From CAVWDI01 sp963793095 (GTDB taxonomy: Bacteria; Chloroflexota; Anaerolineae; Anaerolineales; UBA4823), in contig CAWBYY010000011.1 of the NCBI GenBank assembly GCA_963793095.1, positions 558,001-622,000 of the forward strand: a stretch of 64,000 nt of DNA, in the 5' to 3' direction. The translations under genes and the position numbers were made by a program. Under the pieces are notes generated by a model that worked only from the letters and a program-made list of their open reading frames with translations, searched no databases and was not told where the DNA came from. Positions 1 through 8,404 of this stretch are shown here, one piece after another (the first letter of the stretch is position 1; every line of letters begins with the position of its first letter).

Positions 1-28
1 TATCGAAATTGAATGGTAGTCGGTCAAT

Positions 29-499
29 TTATTTATAAAAGCTTATAGTAGGATTTACATAACTCTCACCGATATCTCCTTCTTGGAATTCTTTTTGCTC
101 TTCAGTCCACCAGCCTTTTATATAGACAATAATGTTTCCGATTTCCTCATCGTTCATCTTGGCTCCGACAGGAGGCATGTTGAAACCCCCATTCCGGACG
201 ATCATAATTATTTGTTCATCTGAGTGGTGCCAGGCATGTTCAGAATGATCGAGGGCGGGAGCATTGGGTTCGATGTGTCCCTCGCCTTGAAATCCATGGC
301 AGGATGCACAGTTGGCTTCGTAGAGCGATTTGTTTATGTAATTTTTCGGAGAAGTATTTACACGAGCTGGTGTGTTTTCACTGGGCAGCAACAGGAAATA
401 AATCAATGCTGTTATTCCAATACCGATCAATATGCCAAAAATTAATCTCCAGTTAAATCTTGTTTTTGGCCTTTCTTGAATTTCGTTGTTGTTCGCCAT
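29..499 (-). CDS. Membrane-anchored monohaem cytochrome c
   Basis: A 156-residue electron carrier. A single hydrophobic segment at about residues 17-38 follows a basic N-terminus and has no lipobox, so it looks like an uncleaved anchor that places the haem domain outside the membrane. The haem site CASCH is at residues 64-68 and the Met ligand is probably in NMPPVG. The sequence around the haem is His-rich. It is the last gene of a minus-strand run containing a second cytochrome c and a copper ATPase, so it probably serves a copper-linked or respiratory redox function; that is inferred from neighbours. The physiological donor and acceptor cannot be read from sequence. Confidence 0.85.
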   Translation of the reverse strand: MANNNEIQERPKTRFNWRLIFGILIGIGITALIYFLLLPSENTPARVNTSPKNYINKSLYEANCASCHGFQGEGHIEPNAPALDHSEHAWHHSDEQIIMIVRNGGFNMPPVGAKMNDEEIGNIIVYIKGWWTEEQKEFQEGDIGESYVNPTISFYK

Positions 500-549
500 T
501 ATTTAAATTAGCTTTTAGACAGGAAAGTATAAATTTGAAAATATTAGGT

Positions 550-1092
550 CTATGGGATTGTTTTCAGGAAAAAGAATAGATCTCTCAGATCTTCTTCATT
601 CATCTCCCAGCGAGGCATCAAATAGCTGAGAGGTTCACCATCAGGGTGTTTACCTTCGATAACCGCCAGGCGAAAATCATCCAGGTCAAAATCTTCGTGC
701 TCGTCTCCAAGCTCTCCTTTCTCAGCAGAGTGCTCAGCTTCCTCATCGATTAAAGCCTTGTAACGAATATCTGGTGCATCCATTGGCGTCATGTGCATAA
801 AATGATATCCGCCGCGGGCTTCCGGTCCATGACAGGAGGCGCAGGTCAGGTATGAGCCCATCATCATGCCGCCAAAATCAGGACCGCCACGAAAAGTTAT
901 TCGCTCTCCTGTACGATTTGTTGCCGTGAAATAAATCACCTCGCCGTTCATAGCGGCGCTGTAATTCTCGTTGGACAAAATTGATTGACTATCATCAGGT
1001 TTGTTAAATAAGAACGGTCCACAGGATGATAATACAAGGCTGAATAATAATAAGATTGATGACCATTTTGCAGATTGAATTGATGCTCTCAT
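550..1092 (-). CDS. Cytochrome c lipoprotein
   Basis: A 180-residue exported protein with a signal peptide ending in the lipobox LSSC (Cys24), so it should be lipid-anchored outside the membrane. A single CASCH haem motif lies near residue 86 and a candidate axial Met in LMPRW near residue 161. The stretch between them is acidic and His-containing. It starts 20 nt after the copper ATPase stop and is followed 50 nt later by another cytochrome c, which argues for co-transcription. Class I cytochrome c is clear; the partner is unknown. It might take electrons from cuprous ion or a membrane dehydrogenase, which is inference only. Confidence 0.85.
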   Translation of the reverse strand: MRASIQSAKWSSILLLFSLVLSSCGPFLFNKPDDSQSILSNENYSAAMNGEVIYFTATNRTGERITFRGGPDFGGMMMGSYLTCASCHGPEARGGYHFMHMTPMDAPDIRYKALIDEEAEHSAEKGELGDEHEDFDLDDFRLAVIEGKHPDGEPLSYLMPRWEMNEEDLRDLFFFLKTIP

Positions 1093-1112
1093 GTAAACAA
1101 TACTTGTCAGAA

Positions 1113-3179
1113 TTATTTTGAAAAATCGAAACCCCGTAAGGTTTGGGCATTAATTGCTACGATTATTGTGCTGAGGGACATAAATAATGCACCAACTGCA
1201 GGAGATAAAAGAATTCCGAGAGGCGCAAGTATGCCTGCTGCTAAAGGAATTGCAATTATGTTATAGCCTGTCGCCCAGGCAAGGTTTTCTTTCATTTTTC
1301 GATAACTTGCCTTACTCAACTCGATAATCCGGACAACATCCAATGGGTCGTTATCAACCAATATGATCCCGGCAGACTCAACAGCAACATCGGTCCCACT
1401 TCCTATCGCGATCCCGATATCAGCCCGGGTGAGTGCAGGCGCATCATTAACCCCGTCGCCGACCATTGCGACAATTTTATTTTCCTGCTGAAGTTGCGCT
1501 ATTTTCCTGTCCTTATGCTCGGGCAGAACCTCAGCAAAATACTGGTCAATCCCCAGCATTTCAGCAACTTCTTGTGCTACCTGTTTGCTGTCACCGGTTA
1601 GCATCGCAACTTGAATTCCCAATTGGTGGAGTTTTTGGACCGCTTTTTTGCTCTCATGGCGTATCACATCAGCCAGGGCTATAGCAGCGACCACCTGCAC
1701 GCCAACGATCAGGAAAACCACTGTATGGCTTTTATCATTCGATGCCCTCACAAAATCCTGCAGAACTTCTGGAATTTCGAGATTCAGCATCTCAAGCAAA
1801 CGCGGCCCCCCAAAATAGACAGTTTCCCCATTCTGAATAGCCTTCACACCGCGCCCCTTTATGGCTTCAAATTCCGAAACAGTTTGTGAAGAAAGTGTTC
1901 GCTCTTCAGCATACTGGCGGATTCCTTTAGCAATCATGTGTTCAGAGTCTGCTTCTATTGCAGCCGCAAGAGCAGCCACGGTATCATTTTCCCATCCTTC
2001 TATCGTGGCTATGTCGACTACTCCAAATTCCCCTTTGGTCAGGGTTCCTGTCTTGTCAAATACAACCGTATTGATATTGCGTGCATTTTCCATCGCCATC
2101 CGGTCGCGGATAAGTATTCCATTTTGTGCGCTTTTTGAGGTAGATATCGCTACCACAAGGGGAATTGCGAGCCCAAGTGCGTGCGGGCAGGCGATGACCA
2201 GGACTGTCGCTACCCTGGCGATGACTTCGGAATTCAGCCCAACCGCAATCACCCAGATAACAGCGGTTAAGATTGCGGCTGCCACCGCGATGTAGAACAA
2301 CCAGCCTGCCGCTTTATCGGCAAGGAGTTGCGTGTCTGATTTGCTGCTTTGAGCTTCCTGAACCAATCGCATGATCCCGGCAAGGGTGGTTTTATCTCCT
2401 GTTGCAGATACTTTAACCCGCAGGCTGCCGTCTCCGTTGATGGTTCCGCCAATTACTTTATCGCCTGGTGATTTCCAGATCGGTTTTGATTCACCGGTGA
2501 GCAGCGATTCATTGATTTCAGATTCGCCTTCCACGATCTCACCATCTGCCGGAATGTTTGATCCCGGTCTGACCAATACCAGATCATTGTTTTTGAGATG
2601 TTCCAACTCAACCTGCTCAATAGAACCATCTTCATTGATACGTTCTGCAAGGTCAGGCATTAATTTTGCTAGTTCATTTAATGCACCTGAAGCCCTGCGC
2701 ACACTTCTCATTTCAAGCCAGTGTCCAAGCAGCATGATAACGATCAGGGTTGCCAGCTCCCAGAAAAACGTTTCGGTTGATAATATAAATAGCGCTACTA
2801 TACTGTAAAAAAAGGCCACACTGATCGCAAGCGAAATCAGGGTCATCATGCCAGGTTTGCGGTTTTTAATTTCCGGTACTGCCATCCGTATAAAAGGCAG
2901 TCCACCATACAGGAATATGACCAGAGACAGAACCGGAACAATTAGAATGCCGCCGGTAAATTCAGGGATTGAGAAACCTAACCATTCTTGAATCGTTGGG
3001 CTGAAAAGTAAAATCGGTATAGCCAGAACCAAACATATCCAGAACCTTCTGCGAAATAATTCTTCATGTCCCGAGTGATCAATATTAGATGAATGATCGC
3101 TGTGCGAATCATTTTCATTATGATCTGGATGATTCCCATGATGCGTATGGACTTTATGATGCGAATTAGTTGTATCCAT
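1113..3179 (-). CDS. copB: CopB-type copper-translocating P1B ATPase
   Basis: A heavy-metal P-type ATPase of about 688 residues that should export copper from the cytoplasm using ATP. The N-terminus is a His-rich tail of about 45 residues in place of a CxxC metal-binding domain. TGES marks the actuator domain, the transmembrane metal site is CPHALG (CPH, not CPC), DKTGT carries the phosphorylated Asp near residue 375, and the hinge GDGVNDAP follows. CPH plus a His-rich tail is the known signature of the CopB (P1B-3) subgroup. A TTG five codons upstream is open, but the ATG at 3179 is preferred. It lies downstream of two SHOCT mini-proteins and a two-component system, and upstream of two cytochromes c. 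Confidence 0.93.
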   Translation of the reverse strand: MDTTNSHHKVHTHHGNHPDHNENDSHSDHSSNIDHSGHEELFRRRFWICLVLAIPILLFSPTIQEWLGFSIPEFTGGILIVPVLSLVIFLYGGLPFIRMAVPEIKNRKPGMMTLISLAISVAFFYSIVALFILSTETFFWELATLIVIMLLGHWLEMRSVRRASGALNELAKLMPDLAERINEDGSIEQVELEHLKNNDLVLVRPGSNIPADGEIVEGESEINESLLTGESKPIWKSPGDKVIGGTINGDGSLRVKVSATGDKTTLAGIMRLVQEAQSSKSDTQLLADKAAGWLFYIAVAAAILTAVIWVIAVGLNSEVIARVATVLVIACPHALGLAIPLVVAISTSKSAQNGILIRDRMAMENARNINTVVFDKTGTLTKGEFGVVDIATIEGWENDTVAALAAAIEADSEHMIAKGIRQYAEERTLSSQTVSEFEAIKGRGVKAIQNGETVYFGGPRLLEMLNLEIPEVLQDFVRASNDKSHTVVFLIVGVQVVAAIALADVIRHESKKAVQKLHQLGIQVAMLTGDSKQVAQEVAEMLGIDQYFAEVLPEHKDRKIAQLQQENKIVAMVGDGVNDAPALTRADIGIAIGSGTDVAVESAGIILVDNDPLDVVRIIELSKASYRKMKENLAWATGYNIIAIPLAAGILAPLGILLSPAVGALFMSLSTIIVAINAQTLRGFDFSK

Positions 3180-3196
3180 AACAATTGTTAACAATT
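3180..3196 (-). promoter_or_regulatory. Nested palindromes directly before copB
   Basis: Two overlapping perfect palindromes, AACAATTGTT (3180-3189) and AATTGTTAACAATT (3183-3196), abut the copB ATG. The ACAnnTGT core resembles the CopY-type cop box TACAnnTGTA, but no CopY gene is visible. It could be an operator, or a coincidence of AT-rich sequence. Confidence 0.3.
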
Positions 3197-3213
3197 AAGG
3201 ATGAAATAAATCC

Positions 3214-3453
3214 TCAGCTAATATCCTGCTTCATGAGTTCGTACTGTTCACGAGTTATTTCACCGCGGCTATATCTCTGGTCAAGAATTTCCTTTGGAGT
3301 GGTGGGTGACAGGTTATTGCTATTGGCTGGATTATCAGTTATTTGAAAAAGTGTCCTGATTATCCAAACCGATAGCAGAATTATTCCAGTCCAGAAAATC
3401 AGCATTATTGCCATCCCTAAAACCCCAAATCCCATTCCAAATCCCAACATCAT
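3214..3453 (-). CDS. Small membrane protein with SHOCT domain
   Basis: A 79-residue protein. Residues 1-35 form a Gly/Met-rich hydrophobic segment, and the C-terminal 30 residues are a SHOCT domain recognisable by the pattern ILDQRYSRGEITREQYE. SHOCT domains are short C-terminal oligomerisation or protein-contact modules, and membrane-anchored versions are common beside copper and stress genes. It lies 18 nt downstream of a paralogous SHOCT gene and 34 nt upstream of the copB ATG, so all three are probably co-transcribed. The exact function is not known. A role as copper-stress membrane sensor or scaffold is only a guess from context. Confidence 0.8.
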   Translation of the reverse strand: MMLGFGMGFGVLGMAIMLIFWTGIILLSVWIIRTLFQITDNPANSNNLSPTTPKEILDQRYSRGEITREQYELMKQDIS

Positions 3454-3471
3454 TTTCTTTTCTCCTTTTAT

Positions 3472-3738
3472 TTAACTTATATCTTCCAACATTTCCCGGT
3501 ACTTTTCGCGGTCAATCTCACCTCGTACGTATCGAATCTGTAGAATTTCTCGTGCAGATAAAGGTTTATCTATCTGTGCCGACCCATCTCCGGCCCGATT
3601 TTGATCCGAAGACGTAATCCGTACTAACCAAATGATCAGCAATATGATTCCGATAATGATGCCCAGTGTTAGAACGACATTCAACACGAGTCCTGGCCAG
3701 CCATATATGCTGTAACTTCCTGGTCCCCAACCATGCAT
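3472..3738 (-). CDS. Small membrane protein with SHOCT domain
   Basis: An 88-residue paralogue of the next gene: a Gly/Trp/Tyr-rich N-terminus, one transmembrane helix at about residues 15-42, a polar linker, and a C-terminal SHOCT domain with the core REILQIRYVRGEIDREKY. It is the first gene of the run that continues through a second SHOCT protein, copB and two cytochromes c. A GGAGG-like ribosome site precedes its ATG. The direct repeats at 3827-3844 upstream suggest that transcription of this run starts here under an OmpR-family regulator. Biochemical role unknown. Confidence 0.8.
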   Translation of the reverse strand: MHGWGPGSYSIYGWPGLVLNVVLTLGIIIGIILLIIWLVRITSSDQNRAGDGSAQIDKPLSAREILQIRYVRGEIDREKYREMLEDIS

Positions 3739-3826
3739 AATTAAACACCTCCAAACATTTAACCTTCTTATGTTTATTCAGGTGTTTATGGTAGCAACCT
3801 TATGTAAATTCCTTTTGGACTTTTTA

Positions 3827-3844
3827 TAAAGATTCTGTAAAGAT
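3827..3844 (-). promoter_or_regulatory. Direct repeat TAAAGAT spaced 11 bp
   Basis: TAAAGAT occurs at 3827-3833 and again at 3838-3844 on the plus strand, an 11-bp period. That is the spacing at which OmpR/PhoB-family regulators bind tandem half-sites on one DNA face. It lies between the histidine kinase stop and the first SHOCT gene, so it could drive the SHOCT-copB-cytochrome run through the adjacent response regulator. Binding is inferred. Confidence 0.45.
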
Positions 3845-3904
3845 TTTTGGAATCTTGAATATGTTTCATAAAAACATTAGCTATTTATCTTTTTAAAAAA
3901 AAGC

Positions 3905-5044
3905 TTATGCCTCCGGGAGCGTAAAGGAGAATGTTGAACCTTCGTCCAATCCGGGGCTTTCAGCCCAGATTTGTCCACCCTGCGATTCGACTAGATATTT
4001 GCTGATTGTTAATCCAATCCCACTTCCACCACCAGTCCTGGAGCGGGATTTATCCACCCTGTAAAACCGTTTGAATAAGTGCGGTTTATGTTCAGCTGTG
4101 AAACCAATCCCATTATCAGTAACAGAGAATAGAATTTCTCGGTTTTGTTTTATCACGTTCACATTCACGCGCCCTCCCTCCGTTGTATATTGGAGGGCAT
4201 TGCCGAGCAAATTGATAAGTACCTGCACTATGCGGTCAGGGTCGGCATTTACAACGAGTTGATCTGAACCAAGATTGATTTCCAGAACCACATTCTTTGC
4301 ATCATATTGAAAGGCTAATCTTGGGATGGTCATATCTAATAGTTCTGAAACTGGCACTGGTTGAATATCTAATTCGTAAGCGCCTGCCTCTATCCGGCTC
4401 AATTCCTGTAAATCTTTGACAAGGTTCTGAAGACGGCTTGCCTCCGTATGAATTTGAAAAAAAATTTCCTTTTCTGGCTGGACAACCTCATCAATCAAAG
4501 CCTCCATTGTCCCTTTGATAGTGGTAAGTGGTGTGCGCAGTTCATGGGCTACGTCGGCAATCATTCTCCTTCTAATTTCTTCAGTTTGTTGTAATGATGT
4601 CGCCATCTGGTTGAAGCTCAATGCAAGTAGAGATAATTCATCCTGGTCATATTTAGTAAGATCCCCTCGGACCGGAACCCTTTCATCATAATGTCCTTCA
4701 GCGATACGTTGGCTGGCTTCCATCATATTTCTGACCGGGGCTATAACCTGTTGGGTGATTAAGATGCTTACAAGAACCGCAACAGCAGCTGCTATCCCAG
4801 TGGCTAATGCTATCGATTCAGTCACCGCAGCCCTGTAATTTTCAAAAAGGTCTTGTTCCAAACTCTGGGTCCTTTCCTTCATCAAATTCGACATCATGGA
4901 ACTCATAGCGGCAAGGTGACGGTCAAAGGCAGAAGGGGCAGTGAACTCAACAGTGGTCGCCAGGGCGATCGCTCCCACTAGTATCACAATCAAATAAGAT
5001 AGAAATAATTTAACTCCAAGATGGCTGCGTATATAAGATAGCAT
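3905..5044 (-). CDS. Two-component sensor histidine kinase
   Basis: A 379-residue membrane kinase. An N-terminal transmembrane helix (about 10-30), a short extracytoplasmic region and a second helix (about 72-95) are followed by a HAMP domain, then the HisKA dimerisation domain with phospho-acceptor His167 in DVAHELRTPL. The ATPase domain has an N box (INLLGNALQYT), G1 (DNGIG) and G2 (GGSGIGL). The sensor loop is only about 40 residues, typical of metal- or envelope-stress kinases. It starts 2 nt after the response regulator stop, so the two are translationally linked. The copper ATPase downstream suggests metal sensing, but the signal is not provable from sequence. Confidence 0.93.
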   Translation of the reverse strand: MLSYIRSHLGVKLFLSYLIVILVGAIALATTVEFTAPSAFDRHLAAMSSMMSNLMKERTQSLEQDLFENYRAAVTESIALATGIAAAVAVLVSILITQQVIAPVRNMMEASQRIAEGHYDERVPVRGDLTKYDQDELSLLALSFNQMATSLQQTEEIRRRMIADVAHELRTPLTTIKGTMEALIDEVVQPEKEIFFQIHTEASRLQNLVKDLQELSRIEAGAYELDIQPVPVSELLDMTIPRLAFQYDAKNVVLEINLGSDQLVVNADPDRIVQVLINLLGNALQYTTEGGRVNVNVIKQNREILFSVTDNGIGFTAEHKPHLFKRFYRVDKSRSRTGGGSGIGLTISKYLVESQGGQIWAESPGLDEGSTFSFTLPEA

Positions 5045-5046
5045 GG

Positions 5047-5733
5047 CTAAATATCCTCGTCTTCAAATCTGTAACCTACTCCGCGCACAGTTGAAACCAA
5101 ATCTTCACCAGCAAGCTTTTGTCGTATATGACCGATATGTACATCAACCACCCGCAGTTCACCATAAAAATCGGTCCCCCATACGCTTTCAATAATTTGT
5201 TCACGACTGAGAACCATACCTCTGTGTTCAGCCAGGGTCTGCAGGATATCAAATTCGATTGCAGTCAACTCAACCAGTTCCTCATCTATCCAGACTCTGC
5301 GAGAGCCAGCATCAATCCGGAGATGTTTAAATGCTAGCACGGTTTTTGAGAGGAGCTCTTTAGGGCTAGAAATCCGACGCAAGGCTGCTTTTATGCGTGC
5401 AACCAGTTCCCGAGGGCTGAAAGGTTTTGTAACGTAATCATCCGCCCCGACTGAGAGACCGATGATCTTGTCCACTTCTTCCGTTTTGGCGGTCAGCATT
5501 ATTACATATACATCTGATTCTTTCCGGAGGTGGGTGAGAAGCTCGATGCCATCCATACCCGGAAGCATAATATCCAACACAATCAGATCTGGCTTATATG
5601 CACGAGCAGATCTAAGACCTGATAAACCATCCTCTGCAAAAAAGATCTGGTAACTTTCAGCCTCTAAGTATGCGCGAAGGAGATCTCCAATTGATTTCTC
5701 ATCATCAATCACCAATATTTTGGGTTTTGACAT
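5047..5733 (-). CDS. OmpR-family response regulator
   Basis: A 228-residue regulator with an N-terminal receiver domain (acidic pair D10-D11, phosphorylated Asp54, conserved Lys in VTKPFSP near residue 104) and a C-terminal winged-helix DNA-binding domain ending with the typical RGVGYRFE. AGGAG precedes the ATG. It is the first gene of the minus-strand locus and is followed at 2 nt by its kinase. Likely targets are its own operon and the SHOCT-copB run, where an 11-bp-spaced direct repeat is present (3827-3844). Confidence 0.95.
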   Translation of the reverse strand: MSKPKILVIDDEKSIGDLLRAYLEAESYQIFFAEDGLSGLRSARAYKPDLIVLDIMLPGMDGIELLTHLRKESDVYVIMLTAKTEEVDKIIGLSVGADDYVTKPFSPRELVARIKAALRRISSPKELLSKTVLAFKHLRIDAGSRRVWIDEELVELTAIEFDILQTLAEHRGMVLSREQIIESVWGTDFYGELRVVDVHIGHIRQKLAGEDLVSTVRGVGYRFEDEDI

Positions 5734-6266
5734 CTAAGTCTCCTGGTCAATCATACTGAAAAAAACCTGTCATCCTACTATTCTACATTGTATGGTGTTT
5801 TGACGTTATTAATAACAAATTCTCCGGACGTTTGACAGGAACCTTTCAAAATATATATTTGCGAATACATTTGAATCGAAAAAGTTACGAACACTGAAAT
5901 TAGGAACGGTTATACCAGCATGATTTCACCTGTTGTGGAGTCGAAATTATCATTCAAATCGAGCATTGTTTTTCCTTCAGGTACCAATAAGAAGGATAAC
6001 GCAGTACAAAAATTTACATATATTTCTACCGCGGGAGTTTGGATCGCGAAATATCTTTACAGGGAACTGCTCACCGTAGCATACACGTAAAATCCGTTCT
6101 ACAGATGAAGTAGAATAGTTTTTGCCACCTTTAAAAAAAGGACGTTTGCACGCAAACGTCCCTTGTATAACAGAGATATTTTGTTATTTTTTAGCAGTGG
6201 ATTTAAATTCCGGATTTTCCTTTTTACTAAATGACAAAACTCCAAGAGATACAAAGCATTTATATG
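5734..6266. other. Intergenic region with one terminator
   Basis: This stretch separates the response regulator start from the helicase stop. Its right part holds the helicase terminator (6133-6161). The left part is AT-rich and must contain the promoter of the two-component operon, though no unambiguous -35/-10 pair could be picked. No coding sequence was found. Confidence 0.6.
6133..6161 (-). terminator. Rho-independent terminator after the DEAD-box helicase
   Basis: A perfect 10-bp inverted repeat (6140-6149 with 6152-6161, GGACGTTTGC arms) is followed on the minus strand by a run of seven T (6139-6133). It sits about 105 nt past the helicase stop. Confidence 0.85.
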
Positions 6267-7955
6267 CTACATTGAAGCCCGTTCAATAGTTATATTCTGA
6301 TGTTCTCGGAAATTATACGTTCCGGTTTGCCCCAAAACACGGGAAACATATTCTTCCGGTACATCTACGAGTGTATGCTTGGGATTGATAACGATTTTAC
6401 CGATCACATAACCAGGAATATCAGCCCGTGAGGCGATCGTTCCAACTACTTCACCAGGGCTGATTCCGTGCATACGGCCGCGTCCCAGGCTGAGACGCAC
6501 CATCCCTTCTTCTTGCGAGACCAATGATCTGCCTTTGCTGCGGGGCTGTCCATTTTTGCGGGACTTTCTGCCCTTACCATTACGCGGGTCTTGTATTCTT
6601 TTCTCATATTTACTTTTGGAATAATCCAGGTGCAATTCACTGATCCCCTCGATTGGGCGTTGGTTCTCTTCTTCCCGTCCCATTTTGAGAGCGGCGGCAG
6701 CCACTTTGATTGGATCATGCCCGGCTGCCACGAATTCTTCTACAATTTCCAGCTCACGTTTGCAGCGATCACGTTCTAACCAGACTGACATTTTTTCAAT
6801 CAATTTATTCTCGCGGTGTTCATAAATCTCTTTTTCTGAGGGTATTACGGATAATGAAATTCGCTGTTTAGTAAATCTCTCGATTCTGCCCAGGAGCCGT
6901 TTTTCATCTGAAGTAACAAAAGAAATCGCAATCCCATCTTTTCCAGCGCGTGCTGTCCGCCCAATGCGATGTATGTACGCTTCCGGATCGGCAGGTAAGT
7001 CGAAATTAATTACATGCGAAATATCATCAATATCCAGACCGCGTGCCGCCACATCAGTGGCAACCAAAAATTTTGTATGACCTTTACGAAAATGATTCAG
7101 CACCCGGATGCGGGCATCCTGGGCTAAATCGCCGTTCAACGCTTCGCTGGGAAAACCGCGCTGGACCAGCTCATTTGCCAAACGGCTGGAACCACCACGT
7201 GTACGGGTAAATATTAATGTTGCACCAATATCTTCAACTTCGAAGAGCCGGGTCAGGGCAGCCAGTTTGTCTTTATCATTTACCAGATAATAACGCTGCT
7301 TGATTGTCGCAACGGTTAATTGCTTGTGTTTTATCGTTACAGACTGAGGCGCAATCATATATTTATCAGCGAGGCGGCGGATTTGATTCGGAATTGTGGC
7401 GGAGAATAAAGTAGTCTGGCGGTCAGCAGGCGTTTCTCGCAGAATATTTTCAATATCCTCGATAAAGCCCATGCTGAGCATTTCATCAGCTTCATCCAGG
7501 ATTACGGTATGTACGCTGCTGAGATCAAGGATATTCTGGCGCATCAGGTCTTGCAAGCGGCCTGGTGTCCCCACGATCACATCCACGCCCTTCTTTATCC
7601 GGCTTTTGGAGGTCCCGTAGGGCTGCCCGCCATACACCGCTAAAACTTCGACCTGGAGATGGCTGCCGTAAAGAGTAATTGCATCAGCCACTTGAATTGC
7701 CAGTTCCCGGGTGGGAGTCAGAACCAGGGTTTGTACACCACCCAGATTCCTTCTAACAATCAAATTTTGCAAAATTGGCAGCGCAAAAGCGGCTGTTTTC
7801 CCAGAGCCGGTTTGGGATTGAGCAATCACATCCTTTCCAGCCAGCATTAGCGGGATCACCTGAGCCTGGACTTCTGTTGGTGATTTGTAGCCAAGTTCGG
7901 CAACCGTCTGCTCCAATTCGAGGTGCAGATTCAGGCGCGAAAATTCATAAGTCAT
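6267..7955 (-). CDS. deaD: DEAD-box RNA helicase with DbpA-like RNA-binding domain
   Basis: An ATP-dependent RNA helicase of about 562 residues, likely acting in ribosome assembly or cold-adapted RNA remodelling. The visible order is the Q motif region, Walker A TGSGKT (about 49-54), PTRELA, DEAD near residue 155, SAT (FSATI), then the second RecA domain with ARGLD and HRIGRTARAG. A basic linker rich in Arg, Gly and Lys follows (about 440-480). The last 75 residues form a DbpA-like RNA-binding fold. This layout matches DeaD/CsdA. The ATG at 7955 is preferred because AGGAG lies 6 nt upstream; a TTG one codon earlier is too close. A strong terminator follows the gene. Confidence 0.93.
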   Translation of the reverse strand: MTYEFSRLNLHLELEQTVAELGYKSPTEVQAQVIPLMLAGKDVIAQSQTGSGKTAAFALPILQNLIVRRNLGGVQTLVLTPTRELAIQVADAITLYGSHLQVEVLAVYGGQPYGTSKSRIKKGVDVIVGTPGRLQDLMRQNILDLSSVHTVILDEADEMLSMGFIEDIENILRETPADRQTTLFSATIPNQIRRLADKYMIAPQSVTIKHKQLTVATIKQRYYLVNDKDKLAALTRLFEVEDIGATLIFTRTRGGSSRLANELVQRGFPSEALNGDLAQDARIRVLNHFRKGHTKFLVATDVAARGLDIDDISHVINFDLPADPEAYIHRIGRTARAGKDGIAISFVTSDEKRLLGRIERFTKQRISLSVIPSEKEIYEHRENKLIEKMSVWLERDRCKRELEIVEEFVAAGHDPIKVAAAALKMGREEENQRPIEGISELHLDYSKSKYEKRIQDPRNGKGRKSRKNGQPRSKGRSLVSQEEGMVRLSLGRGRMHGISPGEVVGTIASRADIPGYVIGKIVINPKHTLVDVPEEYVSRVLGQTGTYNFREHQNITIERASM

Positions 7956-8404
7956 CAAAATCTCCTATTGCGTTTTGATAACTCTCTTAGCGTCACAACC
8001 CTTGTGAATTGATCGTAGTCTTCGCGGATTACGTCCTGGGTTCTACCAGCCGTATTACTCTACCCCCTGCGGCAAGAAAAATGCTCGTCCAGATATTGAC
8101 GAGCAGCCATTTGGAATTTCAAAACATTTTCTATTTAATTTTTGTTGGTTATATCCGAACCAATCGAAGGAGTATACCACACTTCAGGGTTCACAACCAT
8201 GATCTGGGGAAAACATCCCAAATGTTGATTATGAAAAGATTCGACAACCCGGTGATTCTAAATCAGCAGGTCAATATCATGGCTGAAAAATCCCGTGCCG
8301 GGGAGGGTAATCACAACAGTCAAATTATTTTAAAACGGATAACGCAATATATATGGAGACAGCCTGCCGGTCAACAAATCTTTCTAAAATCAAAAATGTA
8401 CTAT
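7956..8404. other. Intergenic region between transporter and helicase
   Basis: No credible gene; the open frames here are antisense or random. It holds a terminator for the upstream transporter (8077-8104) and about 120 nt of helicase leader. Cold-shock helicases often have long leaders, but no specific structure could be assigned. Confidence 0.5.
8077..8104 (-). terminator. Candidate terminator after the KimA-like transporter
   Basis: Arms GCTCGTC (8083-8089) and GACGAGC (8098-8104) form a 7-bp stem with an 8-nt loop. On the minus strand it is followed by a short T run (8081-8077). It lies about 300 nt after the transporter stop, so the 3' UTR would be long. Confidence 0.6.
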
